DNA of 64,000 nt from Ilex aquifolium (taxonomy: Eukaryota; Streptophyta; Magnoliopsida; Aquifoliales; Aquifoliaceae): the NCBI GenBank assembly GCA_951799425.1, contig OX637398.1, positions 2,046,001-2,110,000 on the forward strand, written 5' to 3'. Numbering within the stretch: position 1 is the first letter of the stretch; each line of letters opens with the position of its first letter. The notes under the pieces are model-generated. The model worked only from the letters and a program-made list of their open reading frames with translations, was not told the DNA's origin and ran no database searches. The translations under genes and the position numbers were made by a program. Shown piece after piece: positions 35,401 through 46,718 of this stretch.

Positions 35401-38400
35401 TGTTCTCATGGTGATTTAGTTGCTAATTTTCTCATGGTTGCTTGTTCTCTTTGGTTTTGGTTTTCAATCCCAGGCGAAGGTACCGGCCTGCTTCGCCTCC
35501 ACAGCACATATCGTCATGATCTTAAAATATACAGCTCGGATGAGGGTCGCGTACAGGTATAGCCCTGGTGTATATGTTGGTGTATTTAGTTTATTGTTCG
35601 AGTTCAGTTCTGTATTCTTCAAAATTTTAGAATCTTTAGATCCTGTAATGTTGATTCAGTGCCCAAATTTCCCTGTTTTCCCGTTTTATATGTTCAATTG
35701 CCCATCATGTTAGTAACCTTTGAATTTGGGTTGCTTATGAACTTGGTTGTTCATTTAATATCTGTTAACAGATGTCTGCAGCTGCATTTGCCAAGGGACT
35801 CCTGGATTTGGAAGGACAATTAACACCAATCCTGGTTTGTATCCTTGTTTTCCCGAAGGATTTCCATCTGCTTGTTCTCTTGGACTTTATACGACTGACA
35901 TGACTGAGATGGTCAATTTTTAAAGGTTTCACTGGTTAGCAAGGACTCTTCTATGTTGGATGGACTTGACAATGCCAGTATTGAGATGGAAGAAGCAAAG
36001 GTTTTTTTGGTTCCTCTACCTGCGTTGCACTATTATTTGTTTATATAAAGAGTCAAAAATCAAATCCTAAATTGGTGGAAGCTATGATATGCCCACAAAC
36101 TTGACTACGATCGCGATTTGATTATAATGCACCAAAAGCATAAGGCTGAAAACATGTTTGTGACCAATCTAAGGGTGACTTTAATTGGGTTCGAATCTGA
36201 TTGGTAGTAGATATTAGGAAGGTATGGTATGCTGAAAACCTTGACTAAGATCACAAATTGAGTAGAGCATGCCTTGTGGCAGCCCATTTTTATGGTCCAT
36301 TACTACTATTATCCAAATACTCCCGCAGGAAAACTTAATCATTTTACTATCCTAGCCTTAATGCTTTATTAAACACAATAAAATATTAAATACATTCTCA
36401 ATTCCACTCCCTCGTGTTCTAGTTTTTTTGTCTTGGAGTTGAGCCAAACCCCAGTCTCTTCTGTCGTTGGAATATTTTTTTTTTAATGCAACATTTTATT
36501 ATTGGATCACAATATTACCGTGGGCCTTTATAGTCAGGTGTGCTTACCAATGGGCCTTTGGTTCAATGGTACTCCTTGTCTTGTGAAGCTTTGTCTTGTT
36601 GAGGTCAAGGGTTCAAATCCCCCTCCCCTTTCCCCTTCCCCCCCCAAAAAAAAAATATAGTCAGGTGTGCTGGAAGTTGTCAGACAGTACATGTTTCTGG
36701 TATTAGTGAAGAATTTCAATGCATCTCTAAGTTATTCTAACATTTCTTTCTGGTCAGGCTAGGTTGAGTGAGATAATAGTTTCTGGAGCAAAGTTACATA
36801 GCAACAGACCATCTGGAAAACCTTGGATGGTCGATGGGGCTGGACTTCCGTCAAATGCTTCTGATCTTCTACAAAAATTGGTAAAAGTCTCTATGGATTG
36901 CCTACCAAGTTGTGGAAATCACAATTCTTAATTGTGAGGGTCACTGTGCTTTTTACGCTAATTATTAATTAACATGAGTTGACAACATGCACTATTCTTT
37001 ATATTTATGCTCTACCTAGATACTGTTCCCATTTCTCAATTGGTTTGCTTCAAATACCCAGATTTCAACAGAAATTTTAGGCCTAGCATATATATAAGCA
37101 GTCCTTGTTTTTACTTATCAAAAAAGAAAGAAAAAGAAAAGGAGGTCTTATTTTTGTTAACCTTTTTAGTTATGTTTCTAACTTTGTATATGTTTCAAAT
37201 AGGTCAAATTGACTAAGAAGGTTACTGAACAAGTGAAACTGCTTGCTAAGGATGAGTATGAGCAACTTGCAGAGACAGGTTCATATAATGTAATTCTTCC
37301 ATATGATCAAGCAAAGGCACTTGGGAAGACAAATATAGATGTAGATCGTATTGCTGCCGGATTACCTTGTGGTAGTGAGGGATTCCTTCTGATGTATGCT
37401 CGGTGGAGAAAACTTGAGAGGGACTTGTATAATGAACGCAAAGAGTAAGTATATATCTGACACTGAGCATTTCTGGAGATTAGAAACTAACCAGTGAGCA
37501 TTTTGCTTGCTTCTGACAATTTTTCGCAAAATTCAAATTGATTTTGATCGCAAAAGATTTAATTGTTAAAACCAATGTTATAGTCGCTAAATGTGATGGA
37601 ATTTTCATTATTGACAAGCAGTTTCACTAACATTCTTGATTTATTTGCAGACGTTTTGACATAACACAAATTCCAGATGTTTATGACTCATGCAAGTAAG
37701 TAAGATACCAACCATTGTATTAAATGCATGGTTCGTGGAAAAATATCATGTCTGTAACAAAGTGTCCCATCGTCCTTTCTAGACTACTATAATTGCGTTG
37801 CCAAATCCAAAGATTTTATTGCATAATTACCCTCCTGATGGAGATTCAAAGATGAATATTGACACCAAATAGAATTCTTATGGGGGAATGATGTTGTAAT
37901 GATCCTTGTGGTCTGTTCTTAGTTTGTTCGAGTGGGTGCATTTTTCATTTGATATTTTCTGGGGGTTGCTATTTTTTGTGGGTAAATGTGCTTTTGGTTT
38001 ATTTTTTAAGGTAGCTTGTTTTTGGTTGGTTTGGTTCCTAGATGCATCAAAGTATACAGTTTCTCTGGAGCATAGTTGGGTTAGTATGTCCATGCATATG
38101 GAGGATAAAATATGTACCATTGGATGCAGTAAAGTTTTACTTGCTCGGCTGTTTCATTTTGTTATATCTTGTGCAGTGAACTTGAAAGTGGCTTACTTTG
38201 TTCAATACTTCCATCTGCAGCTGCTGATTAAATAAAAGATATAAGACGTATTTGGTGTCTATTCTGTTGCATTTCCTGGCCATGCTTGTAATATTTTTGG
38301 TTCTTCTGAACAGATATGATCTCTTGCACAATGCACATCTTAATCTAGAAGGGTTGGATGAACTCTTCAAAGTTGCTCAGGTACAACAACAAAAAAGAAA

Positions 38401-41400
38401 TCTACTCCTACTATCTGTACACAGTATGGAAGGAAATCACTCTCCTCCCCCTCCCTCCAATGCATAGTAACTTTGAATAACGCGTCCTTGTAAACTTTCC
38501 TGCAATAGAACTAAGATATAGTGGTCAACAGCAGTGCATGCCTTTAGCTTTTCAAGTTCATTTTTTTTTTTGTATACGAGAATGTGTTCTACTTACCAAA
38601 AGCATGGAAACAAAAGTATAAAATTGATGGTATTACCTTGAAGAAACTGTCTTATTTCATAGGAAAAAAGTAGTAGTCTCTGTTTTCCTAAGTAAAAACA
38701 ATTAACCATAGTTAAAGTTCTGAAAAATAAGAACCTCAGGCTGCAAGGAACAGATTGCAGAGAGAAGAACCTGATGTTTGGTGCAGATGCCAGGACTACA
38801 GTTTGGCTCTGTGTTACTAGAAAATGCCGGGAGATCTAGCTGACAGTATTTTTATATTGGGAAAAATATGTGTACATGCATAAACATATCATTCTTTAGT
38901 GTGTGTTATGGAGTATATACCATGAAATGAAGTTGATTCCTCAACAATTTATTGGTAAATAGAATTATTAACTCAATTAATATTACTTACTAAAGTGTAT
39001 ATAAATTATCGAGTTACGCTATGTCATCGTCATACTGAGTCTGAATGCACTGTTGTCTTTCAGTTACTTGCAGATGGTGTTATACCGAATGAGTATGGGA
39101 TCAATCCAAAGCAGAAGCTAAAGATTGGCTCAAAGGTTAACTTCCTTTTGTAACATCTTAATTCAAGTTCTATTTTGAGTTATTATTTTATTGATATGTA
39201 ATATATCATAAAATCGTGCCAAAAAAGTATGGCTTTCAAGTGCATTCGAAGTTGGTGACCCTTAAGATAAGATCTGAAAGCTAGCGTATGGATGAATTTA
39301 CCCAAAAAAGGCTTTTGTACCTACAGGGTCTTTTAAACACTACGGGTCTTTCAAAATCTTGAACGACTTACTAATATTGTCAATGAATTGGACATGAAGT
39401 TTATTATTGATTCTTATGATACTTTCCTATTGTAATTTGGTGTGTATTGGATGCAATAGTGGTAATGTATTCATTTTGTAGATTAATGTCGCATCTTCTC
39501 TTATAGATGCATACGTGCAGCAATGGCACACAAGTGCATTTATCTCACCTTGTTTTCCGGCATCTCAGATTGCTCGCCGTTTGTTGGGAAAAATTTTGAT
39601 TGATCTGAGAAATACTCGGGAAGAAGCAATTAGTGTTGCCGAATTAAAGGGTAATCAAGACCAACACTCAACGTTCACCAAAACTGGGACAGAGGATACA
39701 GATTATCAGTCAAAGATCATCACTAAGAATGAAGATGCAAGTGAAAAATCAATGGATCAGGATGATGATGATGATAAGGAGACCAAATACCGCTTGGATC
39801 CAAAGTAAATATATCATCCTTTTGCTATATCACATGCATTCTCAAATATTTCTTCATATGAACAAATCATCTTTTTCTATATTTGTTTTGTTGGCTATAC
39901 TAAATCCACTTATCTAGAAAACTTAAGGTAACATTAGGAGGCATCCTTATTCTCAATTAAATTTTGTATTTCCTATTTTTTTGGTAATTATTTTGGCTGG
40001 GTTTTATGTTGATAATTCCTAAGGTTTTGTCAGGTATGCTAATGTGAAGACACCAGAACGACATGTCCGGACACGCCTTTACTTTACATCAGTGAGTATT
40101 TTTTGTCATCACTATGTTGTTATTTTCAGCAAGTTTTATGTTACCGTGTACTACATAAATTTCTGCTTTCAGCTCAATTTTGCCTAATCTCTCTCAAAAG
40201 ATTAGATCAACATTTCAATACACGAGAGAAATCCAGAAATTAGCATTTAGCTGTAACAAGGTTATTTTAGGGACAGAATGCAGAATTTGGTGTAGAAATA
40301 AAGGACAAGTGTGGATGGGCATCTGGGTTGGGAATGTATATTTAAAAAATGCAACCTAGAGCTGCTTTGTTAACACTGATGTACCAACTTTGTGATACTA
40401 AATTTGGCTGCCTTCTGGTTGATCTTTACACGACTTCTGGTTTTCTGAATGTCATCACACAGGTAAGTATTATTTCATGCAGCGTACATAAGTTTGGATC
40501 AACGTATAAAGCTGTTTATTAGTTTTGCTTCATTGCATTACTTTACAATTAATTTAACTCAAAATTGTTGACTTAGTTATTTGTGTACATAATGGCTTGT
40601 AATGTTCCCTCTCTAAAATATGTCCTTTCTGTATGTTTCTATCGTTGCCTTGATGTTCAATTCTGCTAATATTTGTGAAAAAATAATACCAAACCTGTCA
40701 TTCCAAACTTCCCGATTATCGATTCAACTCAATCAAGCCTTGTCCCAACATAAATTCGCCGATCATAATGAATTTTTTTCATTTTGTATGACTTATGTAC
40801 AAACAAGATTGGCTAGCACAGATGCCGCTGAATGTACCATCTAAGCAACATACACACACACTCTTACTAGTGAGTCTACATGTCTGTACTTGTGCGTTTG
40901 TGTGTCGCACCATTTTTTTTGTGCATGTATAGATTCATGCATGCTTGTTTGCATATCAAATTGTGGCTGTACTGCAGCAAATTATATCATATGATAGTCA
41001 TCCACTCATTTTAATTGTATTGTCATCCAACTGTTTTTAGACTCAATCCACTTACACCTTGATGATGACCCTATCTCGCGAAACTGTTATAAATCATGTA
41101 GTTTCTTGACTCAGGTGCGAAATTGACCAGCATCATTTTAAAAGTTCAGTACCTGAATAGAAAGGAAAGGATTTTAGTTTCAACCAGAATCACCAGGAAT
41201 ATCAAACACGCTCTTCTTTATGATTAGTCAATAAAAGCATGTCATTGTGGCATTACAATAGATCAGGAAGTGCCATGGACACTATTTTCTGGGCCCCAAA
41301 GCCTATAAGTCTTGGTATGGTCGCGTAAGTTTTGCTCATTTGGTTGCCATGCTTTTGTGCAAGCATCTCAAGTTTTTGTGATTGATCTGAAGAACCTCGT

Positions 41401-44056
41401 GACACATGATTTCATGCGCACAGTGCAAAGAATCCAGCCACCAGATGGCGAATAGTGACTTTGTCATGATGTACATGGAGAGGCTGGTTATTTGGTGCAA
41501 ATGGGGAAATTATTTGTGGGGGTCCGAACCTGATGCTCCTTATGCAATAGTACTACCATATGTGTACCCACAACCATTGCCTGCAGTTTGCCATCCAAGT
41601 GATGGCAACATTACCCTTTTATGTTAATCTAATTCTTCAACCAGAAAACTCATACCATAGTGATAAGTTGATGTTCTGATTTTTCCGTTTAAGATATACA
41701 AAAATTCAACCTATGCATATGATAGCAGGTTCACATTGGTCAGAAAATTAAGATATCAAAATTTTATGGCAGTAAATTCTCCAAAGAAAGGAAGAAGAAA
41801 TTTTGTTGTATTGTAGAGTTCCTGTCTGCCAGTGGTGAAGAGGCCATCTCCACAATAAAGCAATTTAACTACTGAAAATAAATGAACAGAATAAAATATC
41901 TTATTCTACTCCTGTCTGTAAAAAGATCCCAGGTGAATCTACTTCAAAAATTCCACTGACTAGCTTTGGTGTGAGGTCTCTTTCTCTGAATTCACAATTT
42001 GGCTTCATTCATATCAATTAACTGTAAGAAATAATTTACATATATGGATCGTCATCCTTCTTTGAGGACCATAAAGTTCTTGACAAGTAAATACTACTCA
42101 ACTATTCTTTGTCTTGTTTTTAAAGTTTCTTTTCACTTGTAATTTGGATATTTCTGGTTATCACCAGTTTCATTCGTTTTCCTGTAATTTTTCTTTATGG
42201 TTATCATAATTCATCTTTATGCTTGCACACTGTCAGGAATCACATATACATTCCATGATGAATGTCCTCCGTTACTGCAACTTGGATGAATCTCTTCAAG
42301 GGGAGGCTAGCCTTGTTTGTGATAATTGTCTGGAGCGCTTGTTCAGAACCAAGGAGCTTGACTACATGAGTGGTATTGTGTTGAGGATGTTTGAGAACAT
42401 AGAGGTTGGTATTTGTGCTTTGAGTTTGAAAAAGGAAAATGGATGCTGTATAATGCTCTTTAAATTTTCTATTTGGATCTTTCGTTTATGTTGCTAGCTA
42501 TAATTGGAGAAATTGAACTTTTTCTTTCCTCGCGGAAGTGGTAAATTCACATTTTGCAGATTCACAATATTTAGAACGGTATCACTTTTCATGACAAATA
42601 CATGTAATGGACATACTGTTGGTCAAGTATAAAAGCTATATCAGAGTAAAAAAAGATGCTATTTTTCTATTTTGTTCTTTTTTATGTGTTGCTGTTTTAT
42701 TTTTGTTTGGTGTTTTTTTTGGGGGGGGGGGGGGGGGGGGGGGGGGGATTTGTGGTTTTTGCAGCAATTCTATTTCTCTAACCTTAACCTTATTCAATGT
42801 AGATACTTACAATATGGAAAGAGACAATGTGATCAACTTTCTTTTTACTTTTTCAACCTGAAAATATGAGTTGTTTAGCTGCAAGTGCTGCTTTATCAAA
42901 CACTTTGTTCTATTAAGGGTTGGGGGGAGATAGAGGTTGGCAACTCTTTTACCCATGCCCCTTCATTACTTGTGCCCCCCAGGAAAAACTCTCTAGATGA
43001 ATAAATAAGATATGGCTTAACTACTTGATGTGATATTTGGCATTGAGTTGTACATCCTATCCCGGGGGTTATAGAGATATTGCCAGCTACACAATATGTG
43101 GTTGGCTTTTCTAATTGGGTTAGATTCTTAAGTTAATTTAAGTGGTGGGCATTGATGCAAAAGTGGTCATGTGCTCTTTATGTGGGAATTTCTTGGAGAG
43201 TGCTTTTCATCTGAAGGCTGAGAGGAATGTAAACAGAATATCAAAATGAAGAATGATGCTTTTGAGGCTCCAAATTGAACCTTACTAAAACCCTACTACA
43301 CAGACTGTCTATGTCATTTTGTTTAGAGCTAGGATTATTTGCAAATAGTAACCACTTGGTTATACATGCATATAGGATTAAATGGTCATTCTCAAGAATC
43401 GACAAATTTTCTTGATGATCTAAAATTTATATCCATTGCGTTATTTAGGTCCTTTATCAATGGTTATATATCTACAAAGCTATCTTGCACAGCCTAATGA
43501 GTTTCTGAAATTGAATTCCAGGTGGCTTTAGAAGATCCAAAAAGGTTCCGCGTAGAGATGACTTTTAGTCGCGGTGCAGATTTGTCCCCGTTGGAGGTAA
43601 TTCATCTTGAATTAAAACACCCTTAGCTCCCAGTGTTTGAGACACTGGCATTCATGACAGAAGATGGATCTTGACAAGCATTCTTATATGTGATACTCAA
43701 GAGTTATCATTTATCAAGGATAATTGAATCAGAGCTAATGCAACTGATTATCGATTATTTCTTTAGGTTCTACCTTTCATTTTGCTTTGCAGAAGAACGA
43801 CAGTGAGGCTGCTTCATTGCATCAGGAGCACACATTACCGATAATGGGTCCAGAGAGGCTGCAAGAAGTGGGGTCATATCTAACATTAGAGAAGATGGAG
43901 AAGATGATTCGCCCATTTGCCATGCCAGCAGAAGATTTCCCCCCACCATCAATCCCCCAGGGATTCTCAGGCTACTTCTCCAAAAGTGCAGCAGTGTTGG
44001 AACGCCTGGTAAATCTTTGGCCCTTCAACAAACATGGAGCTGCTAATGGGAAGTAA
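14727..44056 (+). CDS. VIH1/VIH2: Inositol hexakisphosphate / diphosphoinositol-pentakisphosphate kinase (PPIP5K, plant VIH/VIP)
   Basis: Thirty exons give 3,156 coding bases (1,051 residues), close to the roughly 1,050 residues of Arabidopsis VIH1/VIH2. N-terminal ATP-grasp kinase: [43 protein letters not shown] (residues 150-169), GGTDVK (Lys223), GFDLLR (Asp284), CDVNG (Asp296, Asn298). Lys223 and Asp296 sit at a constant +4 from the Arabidopsis VIH2 kinase residues I recall (Lys219, Asp292). C-terminal histidine-acid-phosphatase domain: [10 protein letters not shown] with Arg376-His377, again +4; [15 protein letters not shown] near 885-899. The kinase phosphorylates 5-InsP7 to InsP8 and the phosphatase reverses it; the pair sets inositol pyrophosphate levels for SPX-dependent phosphate signalling and affects jasmonate sensing. 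An acidic linker (DQDDDDDKE) precedes the last part. No stops or bad splice sites were found. Confidence 0.96.
16521..16648 (-). mobile_element. Diverged tRNA-derived SINE relic
   Basis: CCAGTGCACGAGACTCCTGCCAC at the left and AACCTTAGCAATGTGCCAAGG at the right match the widespread plant SINE that reads, on the minus strand, from a GCGCAACGGTAAGGTT-like head to a GTGCACTGG tail. The middle is decayed. A better copy lies at 33135-33270. Confidence 0.55.
18155..18198 (+). repeat. (CT)n(TG)n microsatellite
   Basis: About 13 CT units run directly into about 7 TG units in VIH intron 4. Confidence 0.9.
19388..21066. mobile_element. PIF/Harbinger-type non-autonomous DNA transposon in VIH intron 5
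   Basis: Ends GAGCATCTCCAAC and GTTGGAGATGCTC are exact inverted repeats (13 bp, then imperfect with CTCAACAAAATAGCTA). They are flanked by TTA at 19385-19387 and 21067-21069, the 3-bp duplication of the PIF/Harbinger superfamily. The 1.68-kb body holds a local repeat array (19861-20040) of GAACAATTAAGCAGTACC and AACATGAAAGCACA. Overlapping long frames at 20420-20910 look like GC-rich shadows; no transposase motif is seen. Confidence 0.8.
21067..22442 (+). other. Rest of VIH intron 5
   Basis: AT-rich intron with no recognised element. It ends in a CAAG acceptor before exon 6, which begins [20 protein letters not shown]. Confidence 0.6.
22845..28041 (+). other. VIH introns 7 to 11 (exons 8 to 11 between)
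   Basis: Introns at 22845-23540, 23646-25576, 25670-25864, 25940-26650 and 26737-28041. They contain homopolymer runs (C12 then A18 near 27049-27079) and weak tRNA-like stretches at 27424-27465 and 27838-27900 (GGTTCAAATCC; GGTTCAACCTC) that may be SINE relics. Nothing stronger is seen. Confidence 0.5.
29441..29468 (+). repeat. (CA)n microsatellite
   Basis: Fourteen CA units inside the outer hAT element. Confidence 0.9.
29648..31059. mobile_element. Mutator-like (MULE) element with long inverted repeats, nested in the outer hAT
   Basis: GGGTGGGGCTATTCCCATTCC at the left pairs with GAGAATAACCCCACCC at the right. The inverted arms extend about 180 bp (for example CACCCCTTTAAT against ATTAAAGGGGTG). 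The flanks are a perfect 9-bp duplication AAAGTTGTT (29639-29647, 31060-31068), the Mutator length. The right arm is interrupted by a hAT element at 30384-30975; removing that restores arm pairing. No transposase is seen. Confidence 0.85.
30384..30975. mobile_element. Inner hAT-like element inserted in the MULE right arm
   Basis: Ends CAGTGGCAGATTCATAGTGG and GGCTCCGCCTCCTG, with GGGGGCA/TGCCCCC just inside each end. The target copies are GGTATAAA (30376-30383) and GATATAAA (30976-30983), 7 of 8 identical. The MULE's left arm reads ...GGATATAAA... on the opposite strand with no insert, which gives an internal empty-site control. 592 bp, non-autonomous. Confidence 0.85.
31482..32051 (+). other. 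Remainder of VIH intron 14
   Basis: AT-rich intron DNA after the nest, with no recognised feature apart from the acceptor AATATAATTAG before exon 15. Confidence 0.6.
32290..32780 (+). mobile_element. 5'-truncated LINE with RNase H remnant, VIH intron 15
   Basis: A short frame (about 32300-32554) encodes the end of a plant LINE RNase H (RVT_3-type) domain: [23 protein letters not shown], including the family's H-REAN-AADFLA signature. A stop and a 3' tail follow (TTGATGTAATTTGAATTTATTAAC AAAATTC), then a T/A-rich run. Same strand as VIH. The reverse transcriptase and the first part are absent, as in ordinary LINE truncation. Confidence 0.75.
32781..33882 (+). other. Rest of VIH intron 15
   Basis: Contains one SINE (33135-33270, minus). 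The remainder is AT-rich with no recognised feature. The acceptor is CTCCAG before GGGGGACATTTC. Confidence 0.6.
33135..33270 (-). mobile_element. tRNA-derived SINE, minus orientation
   Basis: GTCCAGTGCACAAGGTTGCCACCACTG at the left, GAGAGGCTGTTTCC in the middle and GCAACCTTACGCTGCATCAAGGC at the right match the common plant SINE read in reverse: head GCCTTGGCGCAACGGTAAGG, box-B region, GAAACAGCCTCT, tail GTGCACTGG. It is diverged at the tRNA box-B. Confidence 0.7.
36545..36655 (+). mobile_element. tRNA-like SINE with 16-bp target duplication
   Basis: The body has a box-A-like TTTGGTTCAATGG and a box-B-like GGGTTCAAATCC, then a C-rich stretch ending in A10. It is flanked by TATAGTCAGGTGTGCT at 36529-36544 and again at 36656-36671, a perfect 16-bp duplication typical of LINE-machinery insertion. 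Only 111 bp, so it is either a very short SINE or a truncated one. Confidence 0.75.
42721..42747 (+). repeat. Long poly-G run in VIH intron 28
   Basis: About 27 consecutive G after a T-run. Similar G-runs occur at 52682-52703 and 56700-56716. Exact length is unreliable in any assembly. Confidence 0.85.
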
Positions 44057-44482
44057 TAAGTCACTTTACCTTTTTCCCTTCCTTTTTTGGTTTTTTTTTT
44101 TTGGCATTCATATCCTCGGCTGCTTGAACAAAGCAAAATGAGTTTTGAGGTTCTCTCAAGGAATTTTGGAGCAATTAACAAACTTAATTAGGATGAACAA
44201 AAAGAAATTGAGTGTTAAGGTCGCTTGGAGGAATTTTGGGACAAATAGCAAATCTTAACAATAGGTAAATCTGGAGGAGAGCCATCCTGATGATGCTTTG
44301 ACTCCAGAAAATCTTAACGCCAACCTCTCTTAGCATTCATTAGAAAGTAACCTTAGGACACACTTTCAATTGTCCAATGTTCCAGATCGCTGTTGCTATT
44401 AATACAACTAGTTTCTATTTGATAATGCACGTACAGATGTGTTGCAATAAAAATAATGCTTTGTGTTGCAATAAAAATAAAG
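44057..44482 (+). terminator. VIH 3' UTR and polyadenylation signals
   Basis: Follows the TAA at 44054-44056. AATAAA occurs at 44446-44451, 44470-44475 and 44476-44481, with T-rich DNA further downstream. A cleavage site near 44490-44510 is likely, giving a 3' UTR of roughly 430-450 nt. Confidence 0.55.
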
Positions 44483-46482
44483 CTTTGTTTGGTAGGTTAT
44501 ATGGAATGATGAAATGTATGAGCGATACATTTTCTCTCCCCAAGATAGAAATTCTATTTTTTTTTTTGTGTTTGATATGAATGATAGAAAATAGGAAGAA
44601 TTTATTTTTTTTGTGTTTGGTATGGATAGAAAAGTGAAAGGAAGGAAGAAGTATATATGTATATTTTAACATCGTGTCTATATATTGAATTAATGTGTAC
44701 ATGATATATAATCGATGAATAAGATATATGTATATAATAAAGTAGCTTACAATTCAAATCTCAAAAGATAAACAAAATGACTTTTGCTATTCGCGGTTGA
44801 GATCACTTTAAATTTTACTTTAAAGTTAATCTAACGGCTAATATTAACACCCTAAATTTAATAGGAAAAATAGGCCTCTAAGGGTGTGTTTGGAGTGATT
44901 TTTTAAAAGTACTTCTAAAAATTATTTATCATAAGTACTTTAAAAAAAAAAATAGTGTTTGAAACCGCTCCACCACTACATCTATCACCACCACCACCAC
45001 CATCACTGCCACCGCCACCGCCACCACCACCACCACTGCCACCGCCACCGCCACCGCCACCACTGCCACCACTGCCACCGCCACCACCATCACCACCGCC
45101 ACCGCCACCACTAACACCACCGTCGCCGCCATCACCATCGCCGCCACCGCCACCGCCACCACGGTCATTGCCACCCACCACAACTATCACCGTTTCCTAT
45201 CACCACCACCTCTCACCCCCACTACAACCGATACTTAAATTCATTTATCTCTCCTCTATGTTTGTGATTTGATTTTGGATATAAATACAAATATGTTTAT
45301 TGTTTATAATTTTTTATTAGTCTGTGTCTTCAGACACATGCAATAACTAGTATGTATATATAAGACATTATATTTGGTAAGAAAGAAAAATGGGAAGGAT
45401 AAAAAAGTAGAAGAATTAACCTTTGTATCCCACCAAAAGTTATTCTTCTTGGTTATGTGGGTTTAAATGTCTATTATTTATCTTTATATCTCTAATATAT
45501 GCATATTAGTCATAACCCGTATCTGAAGGTACGAAGAAACATAAAATTTGGGCATTTAAAAAATTGATTTCACTATACCAAATAACAATTTTTTATTTCT
45601 TTGTTTTTATCATTACATCATTTAAAATTAATTTTTACTTATTATTTTTTAAAAAATAGCATCCAAATTTTCTCAAAATGTATAACTCGACAAAATGCGT
45701 TCAACACGTGGATAATGTTAAATGATAATGTATGGATAATTTTTACTTATTATTTCATGTATGGATAATGTATGAAATAAAAATTATGTTAAATTATAAA
45801 TTAATTAAATGTTAAATGAATGAATATGTGATAAAATTGAATGATGTAATGTTTTTAAAGGGGAAAATGTATTCATAAAAATTATGTTAAATTATAAATT
45901 AATTAAATGTTAAATGATTAAACATGTGATAGAATTGAATGATGTGATGTTTTTAAGGAGAAAAATGTATAGAAGATAAACTTTCAAACTCTTATGTGTT
46001 TTATTATATAGATTTTCAATTTATCTATTACATGTTATGTATACATCAATATGCATTTATATTTTTTCATAATTTCACTTTTCCATCATACTAAAAAAAA
46101 AAATTAATTTTTGTTTACTTTTCATATCTCCTATCAAACATAAAGGAGAATAAGGTAAGGATCTCTCTCATAAATGATAGAAAATATATTCCTCATATTT
46201 TCATCTTTCTATTTTTTATCCACCCTACCAAACACACAATAAGGGATGTAAAGATAAATAATATATATTTCAATACACATAATTAACTTTCTATTCATTT
46301 TTTTCCTAATTTTTGAGAGATAGATTTTGGTGAGATGGAAGGAATTTTAATCATTTCACTTTTTTATTTTTCTCATTTTTTTTTACTAAATATGATGTTT
46401 TATCTATTTTTATAATTTTTCAGTTTTCTATTTTTTCATCTTTTTTGCTTTTTCATCATATCATACCAAGCAAAGTTTAAGA
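44482..46482. mobile_element. MITE-like inverted-repeat element carrying a Helitron and perhaps a second MITE
   Basis: The left AGCTTTGTTTGGTAGGTTATATG and the reverse complement of the right end, AAACTTTGCTTGGTATGATATG, form imperfect inverted repeats. Inside lie Helitron copy B (44729-45350) and a further TTTGGTAAGAAAG...CCTACCAAACAC pair (about 45374-46236). Flank duplication is not clear. Boundaries are approximate. Confidence 0.4.
44729..45350 (+). mobile_element. Non-autonomous Helitron, copy B, with (CCN)n core
   Basis: Aligns with copies A and C from TGTATATAATAAAG (TG in place of TC) to CTAG before T. The 3' hairpin is GTGTC-TTCA-GACAC (45324-45337), fully paired. Relative to copy C (GTGCC/GGCAC) both arms changed together. 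The core 44969-45185 is almost pure CCA/CCG. Reading frames rich in Pro, Gly, Val or Ala in the core are artefacts of the repeat. Confidence 0.8.
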
Positions 46483-46647
46483 TAAATTATATGAAATTAT
46501 TATTTTATTATGTCGCTCTTAGGCTTAACTGACACAGCCCCTAGGCACAGGCATTTAACTTGGAATTGTTAGTGTCCATATATCGTTTTCTGAAATGTAA
46601 CTTTGAGGTGTAGTTTAGTTATTTTATCACTTCTTGCTTATGGATAG

Positions 46648-46700
46648 GGGCGGAGGGAGGCATGGCCAGGGTGGGCAAGTGCCCCCCTCAAATTTTTTTT
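46648..46700 (+). mobile_element. hAT-like end fragment
   Basis: GGGGCGGAGGGAGGCATGG followed by GTGGGCAAGTGCCCCC resembles the ends of the hAT elements in intron 14. Helitron copy C lies just downstream. The matching other end was not found with confidence. Confidence 0.35.
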
Positions 46701-46718
46701 TTATTAGTTATGTATATA

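Larger units (their letters stand above)
34273..43521 (+). other. VIH introns 17 to 28 (summary)
   Basis: Introns longer than 300 bp here are 34273-35473, 36001-36757, 36881-37202, 37696-38313, 38381-39063, 39136-39568, 40092-42236 and 42405-43521. Recognised contents are the SINE at 36545-36655 and a long G-run at 42721-42747. Intron 27 (40092-42236) contains no element I can name. All donors and acceptors fit. Confidence 0.6.
14727..44056 (+). other. VIH exon map (30 coding exons)
   Basis: Exons: 14727-14810, 14950-15009, 15295-15341, 16048-16131, 18960-19023, 22443-22596, 22774-22844, 23541-23645, 25577-25669, 25865-25939, 26651-26736, 28042-28248, 28329-28428, 28522-28592, 32052-32133, 33883-34041, 34230-34272, 35474-35556, 35772-35834, 35926-36000, 36758-36880, 37203-37444, 37651-37695, 38314-38380, 39064-39135, 39569-39804, 40034-40091, 42237-42404, 43522-43596, 43793-44056. 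Every intron has GT-AG ends and every junction keeps frame. The RHGD motif is split across exons 12 and 13. About 90% of the gene is intron. Confidence 0.92.

Noticed and set aside
37209-37448. 79-codon free-standing frame
   Set aside because: It is VIH exon 22; the apparent stop lies in the donor site.
44915-45272. Proline-rich frame resembling an extensin, starting ..FETAPPL
   Set aside because: The start would be GTG, the corresponding triplet in copy A is GTA, and the frame is only the Helitron B minisatellite. No signal peptide or SPPPP-Y motif.
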